DNA from: Histidinibacterium aquaticum
GTDB lineage: Bacteria > Pseudomonadota > Alphaproteobacteria > Rhodobacterales > Rhodobacteraceae
Assembly: GCF_008710275.1 (NCBI RefSeq)
Contig: NZ_VYQE01000006.1
Coordinates: 180,126-244,125, forward strand
Direction of reading: 5' to 3'
DNA length: 64,000 bases
Shown: one piece after another, positions 16,568 through 24,170 of the stretch
How the letters are laid out: the number at the start of each line of letters is the position of its first letter
Position numbering within the stretch: the first letter of the stretch is position 1
Notes under the pieces: generated by a model
What the model saw: the letters and a program-made list of their open reading frames with translations, nothing else
The model's database searches: none
What the model was told of the DNA's origin: nothing
Position numbers and translations under genes: made by a program

Positions 16568-17836
16568 TCAGTCGATTTCGTAGGGAAGGACTTCCTTCGC
16601 TCGCTCGTACTTCTTCAGCAGCTCCGTCTCGTCCTTCGCCCCGATGAAGAGGTCGGCCAGCTCGTAGCTGTAGCTCTCCTGCTCGGGCAGCTCGCTCAGA
16701 CGGTCGCCTTCAGAGACGTTGGAGTCCACCACGATATCCGGCATTTCTTCGTGCAGGCGCTGACAATCCTCCTTGTGCGGGATGCGACGCACCACGCCGT
16801 CTTCCTGAACGCGCACGAAATGCTTGGCGGCGATGTCGAATTTGCCCCCCCGGCGACGCCATTGCGGCGTCTCGCCCAGAGCCAGCTCGACGGCGATGGT
16901 CTGGTGCGGCTGCCCGTCCACCTTGTCGAAGAGATGGGAGTGCGACTGCGACAGGCGGGAGTTCATCTCGAGCACGTTCAGCGTGTCGGTCTCGGGATCA
17001 TGGAAGAACTCCATGTTGAAGGGGCAATTGTCGTAACCGATCTGGCGGATGATCTTGGCCGCCATCTCGTTCATCCGCCTGGAGACCTCGTCGTCGACCG
17101 ACGCGGGGTACTGGTAGCGGTTGAAGGTGTGGCCGTTCTCCTCGCGGATCGAGGCGACGGTGCCGTAGACGACCGTCTCGTTCTCGTGGACGTAGCCCTC
17201 GATCGTGTACTGGTCCCCCTGCGAGATCATCTCTTCGGCCATGCAGAGCGTCGGGCCGCCCTCGACCAACTCCTGCGGCAGGTCGGTATGCTTCAGGGGA
17301 TAGTCGAAGGGCTGGGTCAGCTCGCCGATGTCGCGGCGTATTTCCTCCAGCGCGGCCTCGAAGTCCTCGGCGCTCGTGATCTCGAAGCCCAGCATGGAGG
17401 AGTGTCCGACCACGGGTTTCACCCAGAAGGGGTAGTCCAGCGTGATCTGCTTCAGGGGATCGTCGGCGAAGGGATCGAACGAGCAGAACCCGGGCGTATC
17501 CAGCACCTTCGCCTGCTCCTGCCGGAACCAGTACTTGTGCTCGCACTTCATGACCGCTTCGACGCTGGCATATGGAAAGCCCATACGCTTGGCGAGGAAC
17601 GGCGCGATGACGGACGAGGGGAAGTCCCAGTAGGTCATGACGCCGGTGGCGCCGCTCTCGCGGACCCGACGCTCTGCGAGGTCGAGCCGGTCCTCAAAGG
17701 GGAACCCGCTCTCCTCGATGATGGTCTCTTCGCGGTAGAGGCCGGGCACGAAGTCGACGTGCTCCCGCTTGCCCACGGTGTCGGCAAGGTAATCCGACGT
17801 GAAATCGTTATATCCTATGACAGCGATTTTGGTCAT
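16568..17836 (-). CDS. ATP-grasp domain protein (carboxylate-amine ligase-like)
   Basis: A 422-residue protein. An N-terminal Rossmann-like lobe (MTKIAVIGYNDF) is followed by an ATP-grasp domain: the strand YPFWVKPVVGHSSMLGF holds the ATP-binding lysine, a GDQYTIEGYV segment fits the B-lobe, and FNMEFFHDPETDTLNVLEMN carries the metal ligands Glu and Asn. Such enzymes activate a carboxylate as acyl phosphate and join it to an amine or thiol. The substrate is unknown. The start ATG 17836 is chosen because this motif is the natural first strand; an extension to 17914 is Arg-rich and unlike the family. It is encoded between the GntR regulator and the CocE-like hydrolase. Confidence 0.8.
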   Translation of the reverse strand: MTKIAVIGYNDFTSDYLADTVGKREHVDFVPGLYREETIIEESGFPFEDRLDLAERRVRESGATGVMTYWDFPSSVIAPFLAKRMGFPYASVEAVMKCEHKYWFRQEQAKVLDTPGFCSFDPFADDPLKQITLDYPFWVKPVVGHSSMLGFEITSAEDFEAALEEIRRDIGELTQPFDYPLKHTDLPQELVEGGPTLCMAEEMISQGDQYTIEGYVHENETVVYGTVASIREENGHTFNRYQYPASVDDEVSRRMNEMAAKIIRQIGYDNCPFNMEFFHDPETDTLNVLEMNSRLSQSHSHLFDKVDGQPHQTIAVELALGETPQWRRRGGKFDIAAKHFVRVQEDGVVRRIPHKEDCQRLHEEMPDIVVDSNVSEGDRLSELPEQESYSYELADLFIGAKDETELLKKYERAKEVLPYEID

Positions 17837-17935
17837 GCAGCTTTCCGGTGGTTGCGATACCCCGAAAACCCGCCGCCTCCGCTGCTGTTCCTGACGATCT
17901 GTGTCGGATGACACCTGCCGGCCAAAGACCTTGCG

Positions 17936-18718
17936 TCAAGCAGGCCGGCTGGCGCTCAGGTGCTGGGCCATGACGTAGTGGTGGTGAAGCACGGCGATGC
18001 GCGCCGCCTCTTCGTCGCGCGCCTTGAGGGCGGTGACGATGGGCTGGTGGATCGCCGTCACCGCGGCGGCCTCCGTCTTGCGCAGCCAGCGCGGGACCGT
18101 GCCCTCGTCCATCCAGCTCTTGTACTCGTACTCGATAAGCGTCGTGTGCACGCTCTCGAAGATCGAGGTGAGGTAGGGATTGTGCGCCGCCCGCACGATC
18201 GCCGAGTGGAAATGGGTGTCGGCGCTCATCCAGGCGGAGACGTTCCCGGTGCTGTCGTTGAGGCGTTCGAGGGACTCCTCGACCTCGGCGATCTCCGCCT
18301 CGGTGCCCCGCTCGATCGCCTGCACGATGCCCATGGTCTCGAGCCAGAGGCGCAGGTCGTTCAGGTGCTGGACGGACTCCAGATCGAGGTCGAGCATCAG
18401 GTGGACGGAGGCCGCGAGGCTCTCCTGCGGACGTCGGGTGACATAGGTCCCCGAGCCGCGCCGCGATTCGACCAGCCCCTTCACCACGAGGATGCGGATC
18501 GCCTGCCTGAGCGTCGGCCTGCTGGTCGAGAGAATGCCTGCGAGGTCCCGCTCTGACGGAAGCCGCGCACCTTCGCTCAGGTCCTGCGAAATGATGAAGC
18601 TCTGGATCTGCGTCGCGACGTCTTCGGCGGTCTGCGGAACACGCGGGAGATCCTCCGCCTGTGAGCCGCTCATCGTGTTCCAGAGACTGTCTTCCCCGAC
18701 CTGTTTGGTTCGGACCAT
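17936..18718 (-). CDS. GntR family regulator, FadR/FCD subfamily
   Basis: A 260-residue repressor-type regulator. Its winged helix lies at about residues 30-95 (EGARLPSERDLAGILSTSRP, GLVESRRGSGTYV) and the FCD effector domain at about 105-250 with metal-ligand residues in DTHFHSAIVRAAHNP and HHHYVMAQH. FCD proteins usually sense carboxylates or related metabolites. I take ATG 18718 with AGGAA upstream; ATG 18673 is possible. A TGGT-N4-ACCA inverted repeat overlaps this start, suggesting autorepression. The gene is divergent from the transketolase operon and is probably its controller. Confidence 0.88.
   Translation of the reverse strand: MVRTKQVGEDSLWNTMSGSQAEDLPRVPQTAEDVATQIQSFIISQDLSEGARLPSERDLAGILSTSRPTLRQAIRILVVKGLVESRRGSGTYVTRRPQESLAASVHLMLDLDLESVQHLNDLRLWLETMGIVQAIERGTEAEIAEVEESLERLNDSTGNVSAWMSADTHFHSAIVRAAHNPYLTSIFESVHTTLIEYEYKSWMDEGTVPRWLRKTEAAAVTAIHQPIVTALKARDEEAARIAVLHHHYVMAQHLSASRPA
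18706..18717. promoter_or_regulatory. Candidate GntR operator (TGGT-N4-ACCA)
   Basis: TGGT (18706-18709) and ACCA (18714-18717) form a perfect inverted repeat around TCGG. It overlaps the first codon of the GntR gene, as autoregulatory operators often do. FadR-type sites commonly have GT-N3-AC cores; the spacer here is one base longer, so assignment is tentative. Confidence 0.4.
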
Positions 18719-18892
18719 TTGTGTCGGTTCCTAGCACTTCGCGACGGGCCATCTGGGTATAGTGGTCAGGGGAATCATGTCAACGACCGCCTTCCCCCTC
18801 GCGCTTGGTTGGTTGGGAAAAGCGGCAATGTTGGCCCGCGCGGCCTTGCTCGAAGCGGATTGACAGGCCGGAAACCGGTGGCTACGAAAGCT

Positions 18893-18911
18893 TAAGTGGA
18901 TAATCCACTTA
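18893..18911. promoter_or_regulatory. 19-bp perfect palindrome upstream of the transketolase operon
   Basis: TAAGTGGAT, a central A, and ATCCACTTA form a perfect palindrome that ends 14 bases before the transketolase start codon, next to its ribosome site. It shares the core GGAT-N-ATCC with two palindromes upstream of the TRAP operon. It is most likely an operator for the adjacent GntR regulator. Confidence 0.65.
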
Positions 18912-18925
18912 TGGGAGGAGATAGG

Positions 18926-19723
18926 ATGATCCCGAATACGGATCTCGGCGGCTTGGCCGACCGTCTGCGCCTGCGCGCCGCCAAGATGATCGCGCCGCAC
19001 GGCTTCGGCTACCTGGGCCAGGTGCTGTCCTCGGCGGAGCTCTTCGCGGCCCTCTATGGCCGCCACTACCGCCCCGGCCAGGACGCCATCGTCGTTTCTC
19101 CCGGCCATTACATCATCGCCGCCTACGCCGCGGCCGCCGAGATCGGCGTGCTCGACGAGAAGTTGCTCGAGACCTACGGCTTCGACGATTCCGACCTCGA
19201 GGCCATCGGCACCGAGCGGTCCCCCGCCGTCGACCTCACCGGCGGTTCGCTGAGCCAGGGCCTCTCCGGGGCCGTGGGCTTCGCCCTCTCCGACAAGATG
19301 GCGGGCAAGGACGATGTCCTCACCTTCGCCCTCTGCAGCGACGGCGAACTCGAGGAGGGCCAGCTCTGGGAAGCGGCGCTCTTCGCCGGGCACAACAAGC
19401 TCAGGAACCTCGTCGTCCTGCTCGACGCCAACGACAGCCAGGTCGACGGGCCGGTCTCGGAGATCACCACGATCGAGCCCATCGCGGCGAAGTGGGAAAG
19501 CTTCGGCTGGGATGCCTACGACGTGGACGGCCACGATGCCGCCGCCGTGGACGAGGCGCTTGGCAAGGCCATCGCCTCGGACAAACCCGCCGTGGTCATC
19601 GGGCGCACCTCGACGGTGCACGGCCTAAAGGCCCTGCCCGAAGGCGCTGACGGCCATTTCATCAAACTGCCGCGAGAGCTGGCCGACGCGGCGATCGCCG
19701 AGCTGGAGGCCCGCGTTGCTTAA
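18926..19723 (+). CDS. Transketolase, N-terminal (ThDP-binding) subunit
   Basis: A 265-residue subunit equal to the first half of transketolase, as found in split enzymes. It keeps the early HGFGYLGQVLSSAELFAALY, the TGGSLSQGLSGAVGFAL segment and the ThDP/Mg site SDGELEEGQLWEA followed by LDANDSQVDG. The usual GDG is SDG here. With the next gene's product it would transfer a two-carbon ketol group. The start is ATG 18926 with GGAGGAG upstream. It is the first gene of the plus-strand operon and lies directly behind a palindromic operator. The substrate is not the pentose phosphate pathway by default, given the catabolic context. Confidence 0.85.
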   Translation: MIPNTDLGGLADRLRLRAAKMIAPHGFGYLGQVLSSAELFAALYGRHYRPGQDAIVVSPGHYIIAAYAAAAEIGVLDEKLLETYGFDDSDLEAIGTERSPAVDLTGGSLSQGLSGAVGFALSDKMAGKDDVLTFALCSDGELEEGQLWEAALFAGHNKLRNLVVLLDANDSQVDGPVSEITTIEPIAAKWESFGWDAYDVDGHDAAAVDEALGKAIASDKPAVVIGRTSTVHGLKALPEGADGHFIKLPRELADAAIAELEARVA

Positions 19724-20720
19724 ACCGCCCTACAAGACCGTTCTGAAGCCCTACGGCCAGGCCCTTGTCGACCTCGCGCGCGACAGGACAGAGATCGTCT
19801 GCATCACCGGCGACCTGACCCGCCAGTGCGAGATCGACCTCTTCCAGGAGACCTTTCCCGACCGGTTCATCCACGCGGGCATGGCCGAGGCCAACATGGT
19901 CAGCATGGCGGGCGCGCTCGCCCGGCGGGGACATATCCCCTTCGTGCATACCTTCGGTGTCTTCGCCACGCGGCGGCCGCTGGACCAGATCGTCAACTCG
20001 GTCGCCTACCCGAACCTTCCCGTGCGGCTCGTCGGCTTCATGCCGGGCGTCTCCAGCCCCGGCGGCCCCAGTCACCAGGCGATCGAGGACGTTGCGCTGA
20101 TGCGCGCCCTGCCCAACATGACCGTCATCGACGTGGCCGACGCGACCGAGATCCGGAAGGCCCTGCCCTCAATCGTCGACATTCCCGGCCCGGTCTACCT
20201 GCGCCTCAAGCGCGGCGAGATCCCGGTTATCTTCGAGGAGGACCACCAGTTCTCGCTGAAGAAGGCCCAGCGCCTGACCGAGGGCGAGGATGTCGCGATC
20301 ATCGCCAACGGGATGATGCTCTCCTCCGCCCTTTCCGCCGCAGAGATCCTCAAGGGCGAAGGGCTGGGCGTGACCGTGGTGAACGTGCCGGTCATCAAGC
20401 CGCTCGACACCGAGACCGTCCTGGGCGCCGTGCGCGGCACCAAGGCCGTCGTCACCGCCGAGAACCACACGATCATCGGCGGGCTCGGATCAGCGGTGGC
20501 CGAGACCATGGCCGAGGCCGGGCTCGGACGCCCCCTGCGCCGCATCGGCCTGCAGGACACCTTCGCAGAGGGCTCGCGCACCGCACCGCACCTCTTCCGC
20601 AAGTACGGGCTCAGCACGCAGGACATCCTGACCGCCGCCTGGTCGGCGCTCGGTCGCAGCGGACCGGCCCCGGAGGCCCCCGCGGTTGAAACCTCCGAAG
20701 GCGAATACGCACCGGTCTGA
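19716..20720 (+). CDS. Transketolase, C-terminal subunit
   Basis: A 334-residue subunit with the pyrimidine-binding and C-terminal domains of transketolase. The catalytic glutamate is in FIHAGMAEANMVSMAGALA (about residues 50-68), and the C-terminal domain ends with the typical VVTAENHTIIGGLGSAVAE. The start is TTG 19716, overlapping the first subunit by 8 bp, which supports equal production of the pair. The last 30 residues are a Pro/Glu-rich tail of no clear function. Confidence 0.85.
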   Translation: MLKPPYKTVLKPYGQALVDLARDRTEIVCITGDLTRQCEIDLFQETFPDRFIHAGMAEANMVSMAGALARRGHIPFVHTFGVFATRRPLDQIVNSVAYPNLPVRLVGFMPGVSSPGGPSHQAIEDVALMRALPNMTVIDVADATEIRKALPSIVDIPGPVYLRLKRGEIPVIFEEDHQFSLKKAQRLTEGEDVAIIANGMMLSSALSAAEILKGEGLGVTVVNVPVIKPLDTETVLGAVRGTKAVVTAENHTIIGGLGSAVAETMAEAGLGRPLRRIGLQDTFAEGSRTAPHLFRKYGLSTQDILTAAWSALGRSGPAPEAPAVETSEGEYAPV

Positions 20721-20755
20721 AACCGGACCCACACGAACAAGGGAACACCGAACTC

Positions 20756-21658
20756 ATGGCGAACGAACTGGCAATCGGCTGGCTGGGCACGGGCCGCATG
20801 GGCGCGGCGATGTCGCGCCGGCTCATCGACGCGGGCCACGACGTCACCGTCTGGAACCGCACGCGCTCCAAGACCGACGACCTCGCCGCGGCCGGCGCCA
20901 AGGTGGCCGACACCAAGGTCGACCTGGCCGAGGCCGTCGACGTGGTCTTCATCATGGTCTCCCGCCCCTCGGATCTCGAAGAGGTCATCGCGGGCGACGG
21001 CGGCCTGCTGAGTGCCGGGAGCCTGCCGAAGGTTATCGTGGACTGCTCCTCGGTCAGCCCGGAGGTCTCCGCCGAGGTCCGCAAGATGGTCACCGACCGG
21101 GGCGTGGCCTTCCTCGCCTCGCCCATCAGCGGCAACCCGCATGTCGTGGCGGAGGGCCAGTCGATCCTCATGGCCTCCGGCGACAAGTCGACCTACGACC
21201 TCGTCGCGCCGCTGCTCAACACGATCTCCAAGACCTCGGTCTACGTCGGCGACGGCGAACAGGCCCGGATCGTGAAGATCTGCCACAACCTCTACCTCGG
21301 CATGCTGGTGCAGGGCCTGAGCGAGGTGACGGTGCTCGCCGAGAAGTCCGGCGTGCCGCGCTCGGCCTTCCTCGAATTCCTCAACAACACGGTGCTCGCT
21401 ACCGACTGGGTGCGCAAGCGGACGCCCGACATGCTGGCGCTCGACTGGACGCCCACCTTCACGACCGAGCTGCTGCGCAAGGACTTCGACCTCGGGCTGG
21501 CCGTCGCGCGCGACCAGGAGGTGCCCATGCCCATGGGCGCCGGAGTCATGCAGCTGATCCAGGCCGCCATCATGCGGGGCCACCGCGACGACGACTTCCT
21601 GTCGCTCTTCGCAGAACAGGCCGACTCCGCCGGAATGAAACTCGAAGCCGAGAAATAA
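20756..21658 (+). CDS. 3-hydroxyisobutyrate-dehydrogenase family NAD(P)-dependent oxidoreductase
   Basis: A 300-residue beta-hydroxyacid dehydrogenase. The Rossmann motif GWLGTGRMGAAMSRRL lies at about residues 8-23, with RTRSK after the second strand suggesting NADP preference. The substrate-binding segment reads DCSSVSPEVS instead of the usual D.ST, and the catalytic lysine is in ARIVKICHNLYLG. Family members oxidise 3-hydroxyisobutyrate, tartronate semialdehyde or related hydroxy acids; the exact substrate is unknown. It follows the transketolase pair by 35 bp in the same operon. Confidence 0.85.
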   Translation: MANELAIGWLGTGRMGAAMSRRLIDAGHDVTVWNRTRSKTDDLAAAGAKVADTKVDLAEAVDVVFIMVSRPSDLEEVIAGDGGLLSAGSLPKVIVDCSSVSPEVSAEVRKMVTDRGVAFLASPISGNPHVVAEGQSILMASGDKSTYDLVAPLLNTISKTSVYVGDGEQARIVKICHNLYLGMLVQGLSEVTVLAEKSGVPRSAFLEFLNNTVLATDWVRKRTPDMLALDWTPTFTTELLRKDFDLGLAVARDQEVPMPMGAGVMQLIQAAIMRGHRDDDFLSLFAEQADSAGMKLEAEK

Positions 21659-21701
21659 GACCGTCCAAGACGAGACGACCGCCACAGGAAGGAAAAGAGC
21701 G

Positions 21702-22565
21702 ATGTCTTTGCAGAAATTCGTCCCGACGCCCGAGTTCGAGGAGTACAAGGAGGCGTTCAAGGACTTCTTCCGCCTCACCCGCCGCGACGACGGTGTGATC
21801 CTCGTCGAAGCGCACACGCTCGGTGGCCCGATCCAGCTGTCGGTGGAAAACCACCGCGCCCTCGGCCAGATGCTGAAGGTGATCGGCGCCGACCCGAAGA
21901 ACGAGATCATGATCCTCACCGGCTCGGGCGAAGAGTTCATGATGGACTCCGACCCCGAGGGCTTCGCCCTTGAAGAGGAGGACATGGAGTACTGGGCCTA
22001 CGAGTACGCCTACAAGGACGGGCGCATCAACGTGAGCTCGCTCATCAACGACCTCGAGATCCCGACCATCGGCCTGATGAACGGCCCGGGCTTCCACTCC
22101 GAGATCGTGCTGATGTGCGACATCACGCTCTGCGCCGACGACGCGACGATCTTCGACTTGCACTACGACATCGGCTCGGTCCCCGCCGACGGCATCCACA
22201 ACTGCTTCCAGGAGCTCCTGGGCGTCAAGCGCGCCGCCTATGCCCTGCTGACGGGCGAGGCGATCACGCCGGAGAAGGCGCTGGAGTGGGGCATGGTCAA
22301 CGAGGTCATGCCGCGCGACCAGCTGATCGAGCGGGCCTACAAGATCGCAGACCACATCATGACCCAGCCGCGCACCACGCGCCGCCTCACCACGCAGATC
22401 GTGCGTCGGCCCTGGAAGCAGCGGATCGTCAACGACCTCGATGGCGGCTTCGGCATCCAGATGTTCGGCCATGTCGCCAAGAAGAAGGCGATCCACACGC
22501 GCACCGGGATCTCGGGCGTGGTCGACTACGTCCGCAAGGGCAAGCCCAACAACTTCGACGACTAA
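21702..22565 (+). CDS. Crotonase-fold hydrolase, 6-oxocamphor hydrolase-like
   Basis: A 287-residue crotonase superfamily member. The oxyanion-hole region reads ILTGSGEEFMMDSDPEGF and the second half IGSVPADGIHNCFQELLG. Both resemble 6-oxocamphor hydrolase (CamK) more than enoyl-CoA hydratases: the HY and GIH histidines sit where CamK has its two histidines. CamK-type enzymes cleave carbon-carbon bonds of cyclic beta-diketones by a retro-Claisen reaction and do not need CoA. The resemblance is recalled by eye. It starts 43 bp after the dehydrogenase gene with AGGAAGGA upstream. Confidence 0.75.
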   Translation: MSLQKFVPTPEFEEYKEAFKDFFRLTRRDDGVILVEAHTLGGPIQLSVENHRALGQMLKVIGADPKNEIMILTGSGEEFMMDSDPEGFALEEEDMEYWAYEYAYKDGRINVSSLINDLEIPTIGLMNGPGFHSEIVLMCDITLCADDATIFDLHYDIGSVPADGIHNCFQELLGVKRAAYALLTGEAITPEKALEWGMVNEVMPRDQLIERAYKIADHIMTQPRTTRRLTTQIVRRPWKQRIVNDLDGGFGIQMFGHVAKKKAIHTRTGISGVVDYVRKGKPNNFDD

Positions 22566-22635
22566 GGGCTGCCGGTGCACGCCTCCCTGCCCTCCTCCCC
22601 GGATAAGGCAGCCCCCTGCCCGGGGCGCCTCGGTC

Positions 22636-22667
22636 CCTCCCTGCGGCCATCGCATGCCGCAGGGAGG
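22636..22667. terminator. Stem-loop after the CamK-like gene
   Basis: CCTCCCTGCGG (22636-22646) pairs perfectly with CCGCAGGGAGG (22657-22667) around a 10-base loop. It lies about 70 bp past the stop codon. There is no T-run, so it could be a transcript-protecting hairpin as well as a terminator. Confidence 0.5.
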
Positions 22668-22694
22668 CCGGGGGCCCGGGCGGCAAGGCGGAGC

Positions 22695-22709
22695 ATTGGA
22701 TTATCCAAT
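22695..22709. promoter_or_regulatory. Palindrome ATTGGAT-T-ATCCAAT
   Basis: A perfect 15-bp palindrome with the same GGAT-N-ATCC core as the one before the transketolase gene. It lies about 290 bp upstream of the TRAP binding-protein start. A likely binding site for the GntR regulator of this locus. Confidence 0.6.
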
Positions 22710-22742
22710 ATGATGGCCGGCCCTCCCGGAAAGACCGGGTAT

Positions 22743-22923
22743 GGAGGCCGCTTCACGGGTCGGAGCACCCCGAAAAAGGCTCACGCAGAAATGCGGAAGA
22801 AGCGCAAATCCCGCGTTGAAAACTCTTCTGCAAACGGTTTCACTGACGTAACATCCGGCCATTGGCGCACCGTCCGCGCCCGTGGCGACGAGATTCGGCA
22901 CAGGTCCGGAGGCCGCTTCACGG
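22743..22923. repeat. 16-bp direct repeat pair in the TRAP promoter region
   Basis: GGAGGCCGCTTCACGG occurs exactly at 22743-22758 and at 22908-22923, 165 bp apart. The second copy abuts the palindrome at 22924-22934. The repeats could be activator sites or traces of a local duplication. Confidence 0.55.
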
Positions 22924-22934
22924 CGGATAATCCG
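22924..22934. promoter_or_regulatory. Palindrome CGGAT-A-ATCCG
   Basis: A perfect 11-bp palindrome with the GGAT-N-ATCC core, 65 bp before the TRAP binding-protein start codon. It fits an operator position near the promoter. Confidence 0.55.
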
Positions 22935-22998
22935 GTTTCTGGATAGCCGAGACGCGCTCAGGAGGAGCAAGCGCACACTTCGGTCAAGGGAGGACCAC

Positions 22999-24087
22999 AT
23001 GACCCTAACTCGCAGAACCGCCCTCAAGGGGATGCTGTCGACCGCTGCCGTTCCGATCATTTCGGGCGGTCCGGCCTTCGGCCAGTCGAACACCATCCGG
23101 CTCACGATCTCGGCCAGCCACCCGCTCTCGATCGCCTGGGTGGAGCCGCTCAAGACGGTGATCGTCGACCGCTCCAACCAGATGCTGGAAGAGCGTGGCT
23201 CGGACAGCCGCATCGAGTGGACCGAGGCCTTCGCCGGCACGCTCTACAACTTCAACGAGACGCTCGAGTCGGTCTCGACGCAGCTGACGGACATGGGCTG
23301 GATCGGCTCTCTCTTCGAGCCCTCGGGCCTGCCGCTGCAGAACATCATGTATTCGACGCCGTTTGCCACGCAGACCGTGGACCAGGCGATCAACACGATG
23401 AACCAGCTCAACGCCAACCAGCCGGCGATGAAGCAGGAATGGGACCGCCACAACGTGACCTTCTTCGGGTCCTGCGTGTCGGACGGCTACAGCCTCTTCA
23501 CCAAGGAGCCGATCGAGCAGCTCTCAGATCTCGAGGGCATGAAGATCCTCGGCGGCGCCACCATCGCGCCCTGGGTCGAGCCCCTCGGCGCCTCGCTCGT
23601 CGCGACCGGCATCCCGAGCATGTACAGCCAGGTGCAGACCGGCGTCGGCGACGGCGTCATCCTCATCGGCACCGGCGCCTACCCGCTCAAGCTGCACGAG
23701 GTGGCGCCCTACGTCACCCGCGTCGGAACGGGCCCGCTGACCTTCGGCGGCTTCGGGGTGAACACCGACACCTACAACTCGCTGCCCGAGGACGTGCAGG
23801 AGGTGCTGGCGGAACTCGGCGCCGAGTACTCGACCGAGAACGCCCGGATCATCACCGAGCTGGAAGAGAAGATCTGGCCCGCCTTCGAGGAAGAGGGCGC
23901 CACGGTCACCGACATGCCCGAAGAGCAGAAGGTCGAGTGGGTGAACCGGATGCCCGACCTCGGCCAGGCCTTCGTGGACTCGCTCGAGCCGCAGGGCATC
24001 CCGGCCCGCGAGATCATGATCGCCTTCATGGAGACGGTGCGCGAACAGGGCGCCGAGCCCCTGCGCGACTGGTCGGAAAACCTCTGA
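22999..24087 (+). CDS. dctP: TRAP transporter substrate-binding protein (DctP family)
   Basis: A 362-residue periplasmic receptor for a carboxylate-type solute. The N-terminus MTLTRRTALKGMLSTAAVPI carries twin arginines and is likely a Tat signal, with cleavage near AFGQ. The mature part follows the DctP fold, with the ligand-loop region around LEGMKILGGATIAPWVEPLG. Start ATG 22999 has GGGAGGA upstream; an open frame to 22882 has no signal peptide at its end. It works with the fused permease encoded 83 bp downstream. The ligand is probably the substrate of the surrounding catabolic genes. Confidence 0.88.
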   Translation: MTLTRRTALKGMLSTAAVPIISGGPAFGQSNTIRLTISASHPLSIAWVEPLKTVIVDRSNQMLEERGSDSRIEWTEAFAGTLYNFNETLESVSTQLTDMGWIGSLFEPSGLPLQNIMYSTPFATQTVDQAINTMNQLNANQPAMKQEWDRHNVTFFGSCVSDGYSLFTKEPIEQLSDLEGMKILGGATIAPWVEPLGASLVATGIPSMYSQVQTGVGDGVILIGTGAYPLKLHEVAPYVTRVGTGPLTFGGFGVNTDTYNSLPEDVQEVLAELGAEYSTENARIITELEEKIWPAFEEEGATVTDMPEEQKVEWVNRMPDLGQAFVDSLEPQGIPAREIMIAFMETVREQGAEPLRDWSENL

Positions 24088-24102
24088 TCTCGAACGACCC
24101 GG

Positions 24103-24134
24103 AGCGTGTCCCTGCCCTGCGGCGGGGACACGCT
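24103..24134 (+). other. mRNA stem-loop between TRAP binding protein and permease genes
   Basis: AGCGTGTCCC (24103-24112) pairs perfectly with GGGACACGCT (24125-24134). Such hairpins after binding-protein genes protect the upstream mRNA and lower permease expression. There is no T-run. Confidence 0.6.
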
Positions 24135-24170
24135 TGCTTCTGACGCCTTCTACCGTGGACGCATGCCCCC

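Larger units (their letters stand above)
22566..22998. promoter_or_regulatory. 433-bp intergenic region before the TRAP operon
   Basis: No gene is supported here. It holds a strong stem-loop (22636-22667), two GGAT-N-ATCC palindromes (22695-22709 and 22924-22934), and a 16-bp direct repeat GGAGGCCGCTTCACGG at 22743-22758 and 22908-22923. The TRAP operon promoter must lie in the second half. Confidence 0.7.

Noticed and set aside
20195..21985. 596-codon minus-strand open frame
   Set aside because: It is antisense to the dehydrogenase and transketolase genes, which have clear motifs and ribosome sites.
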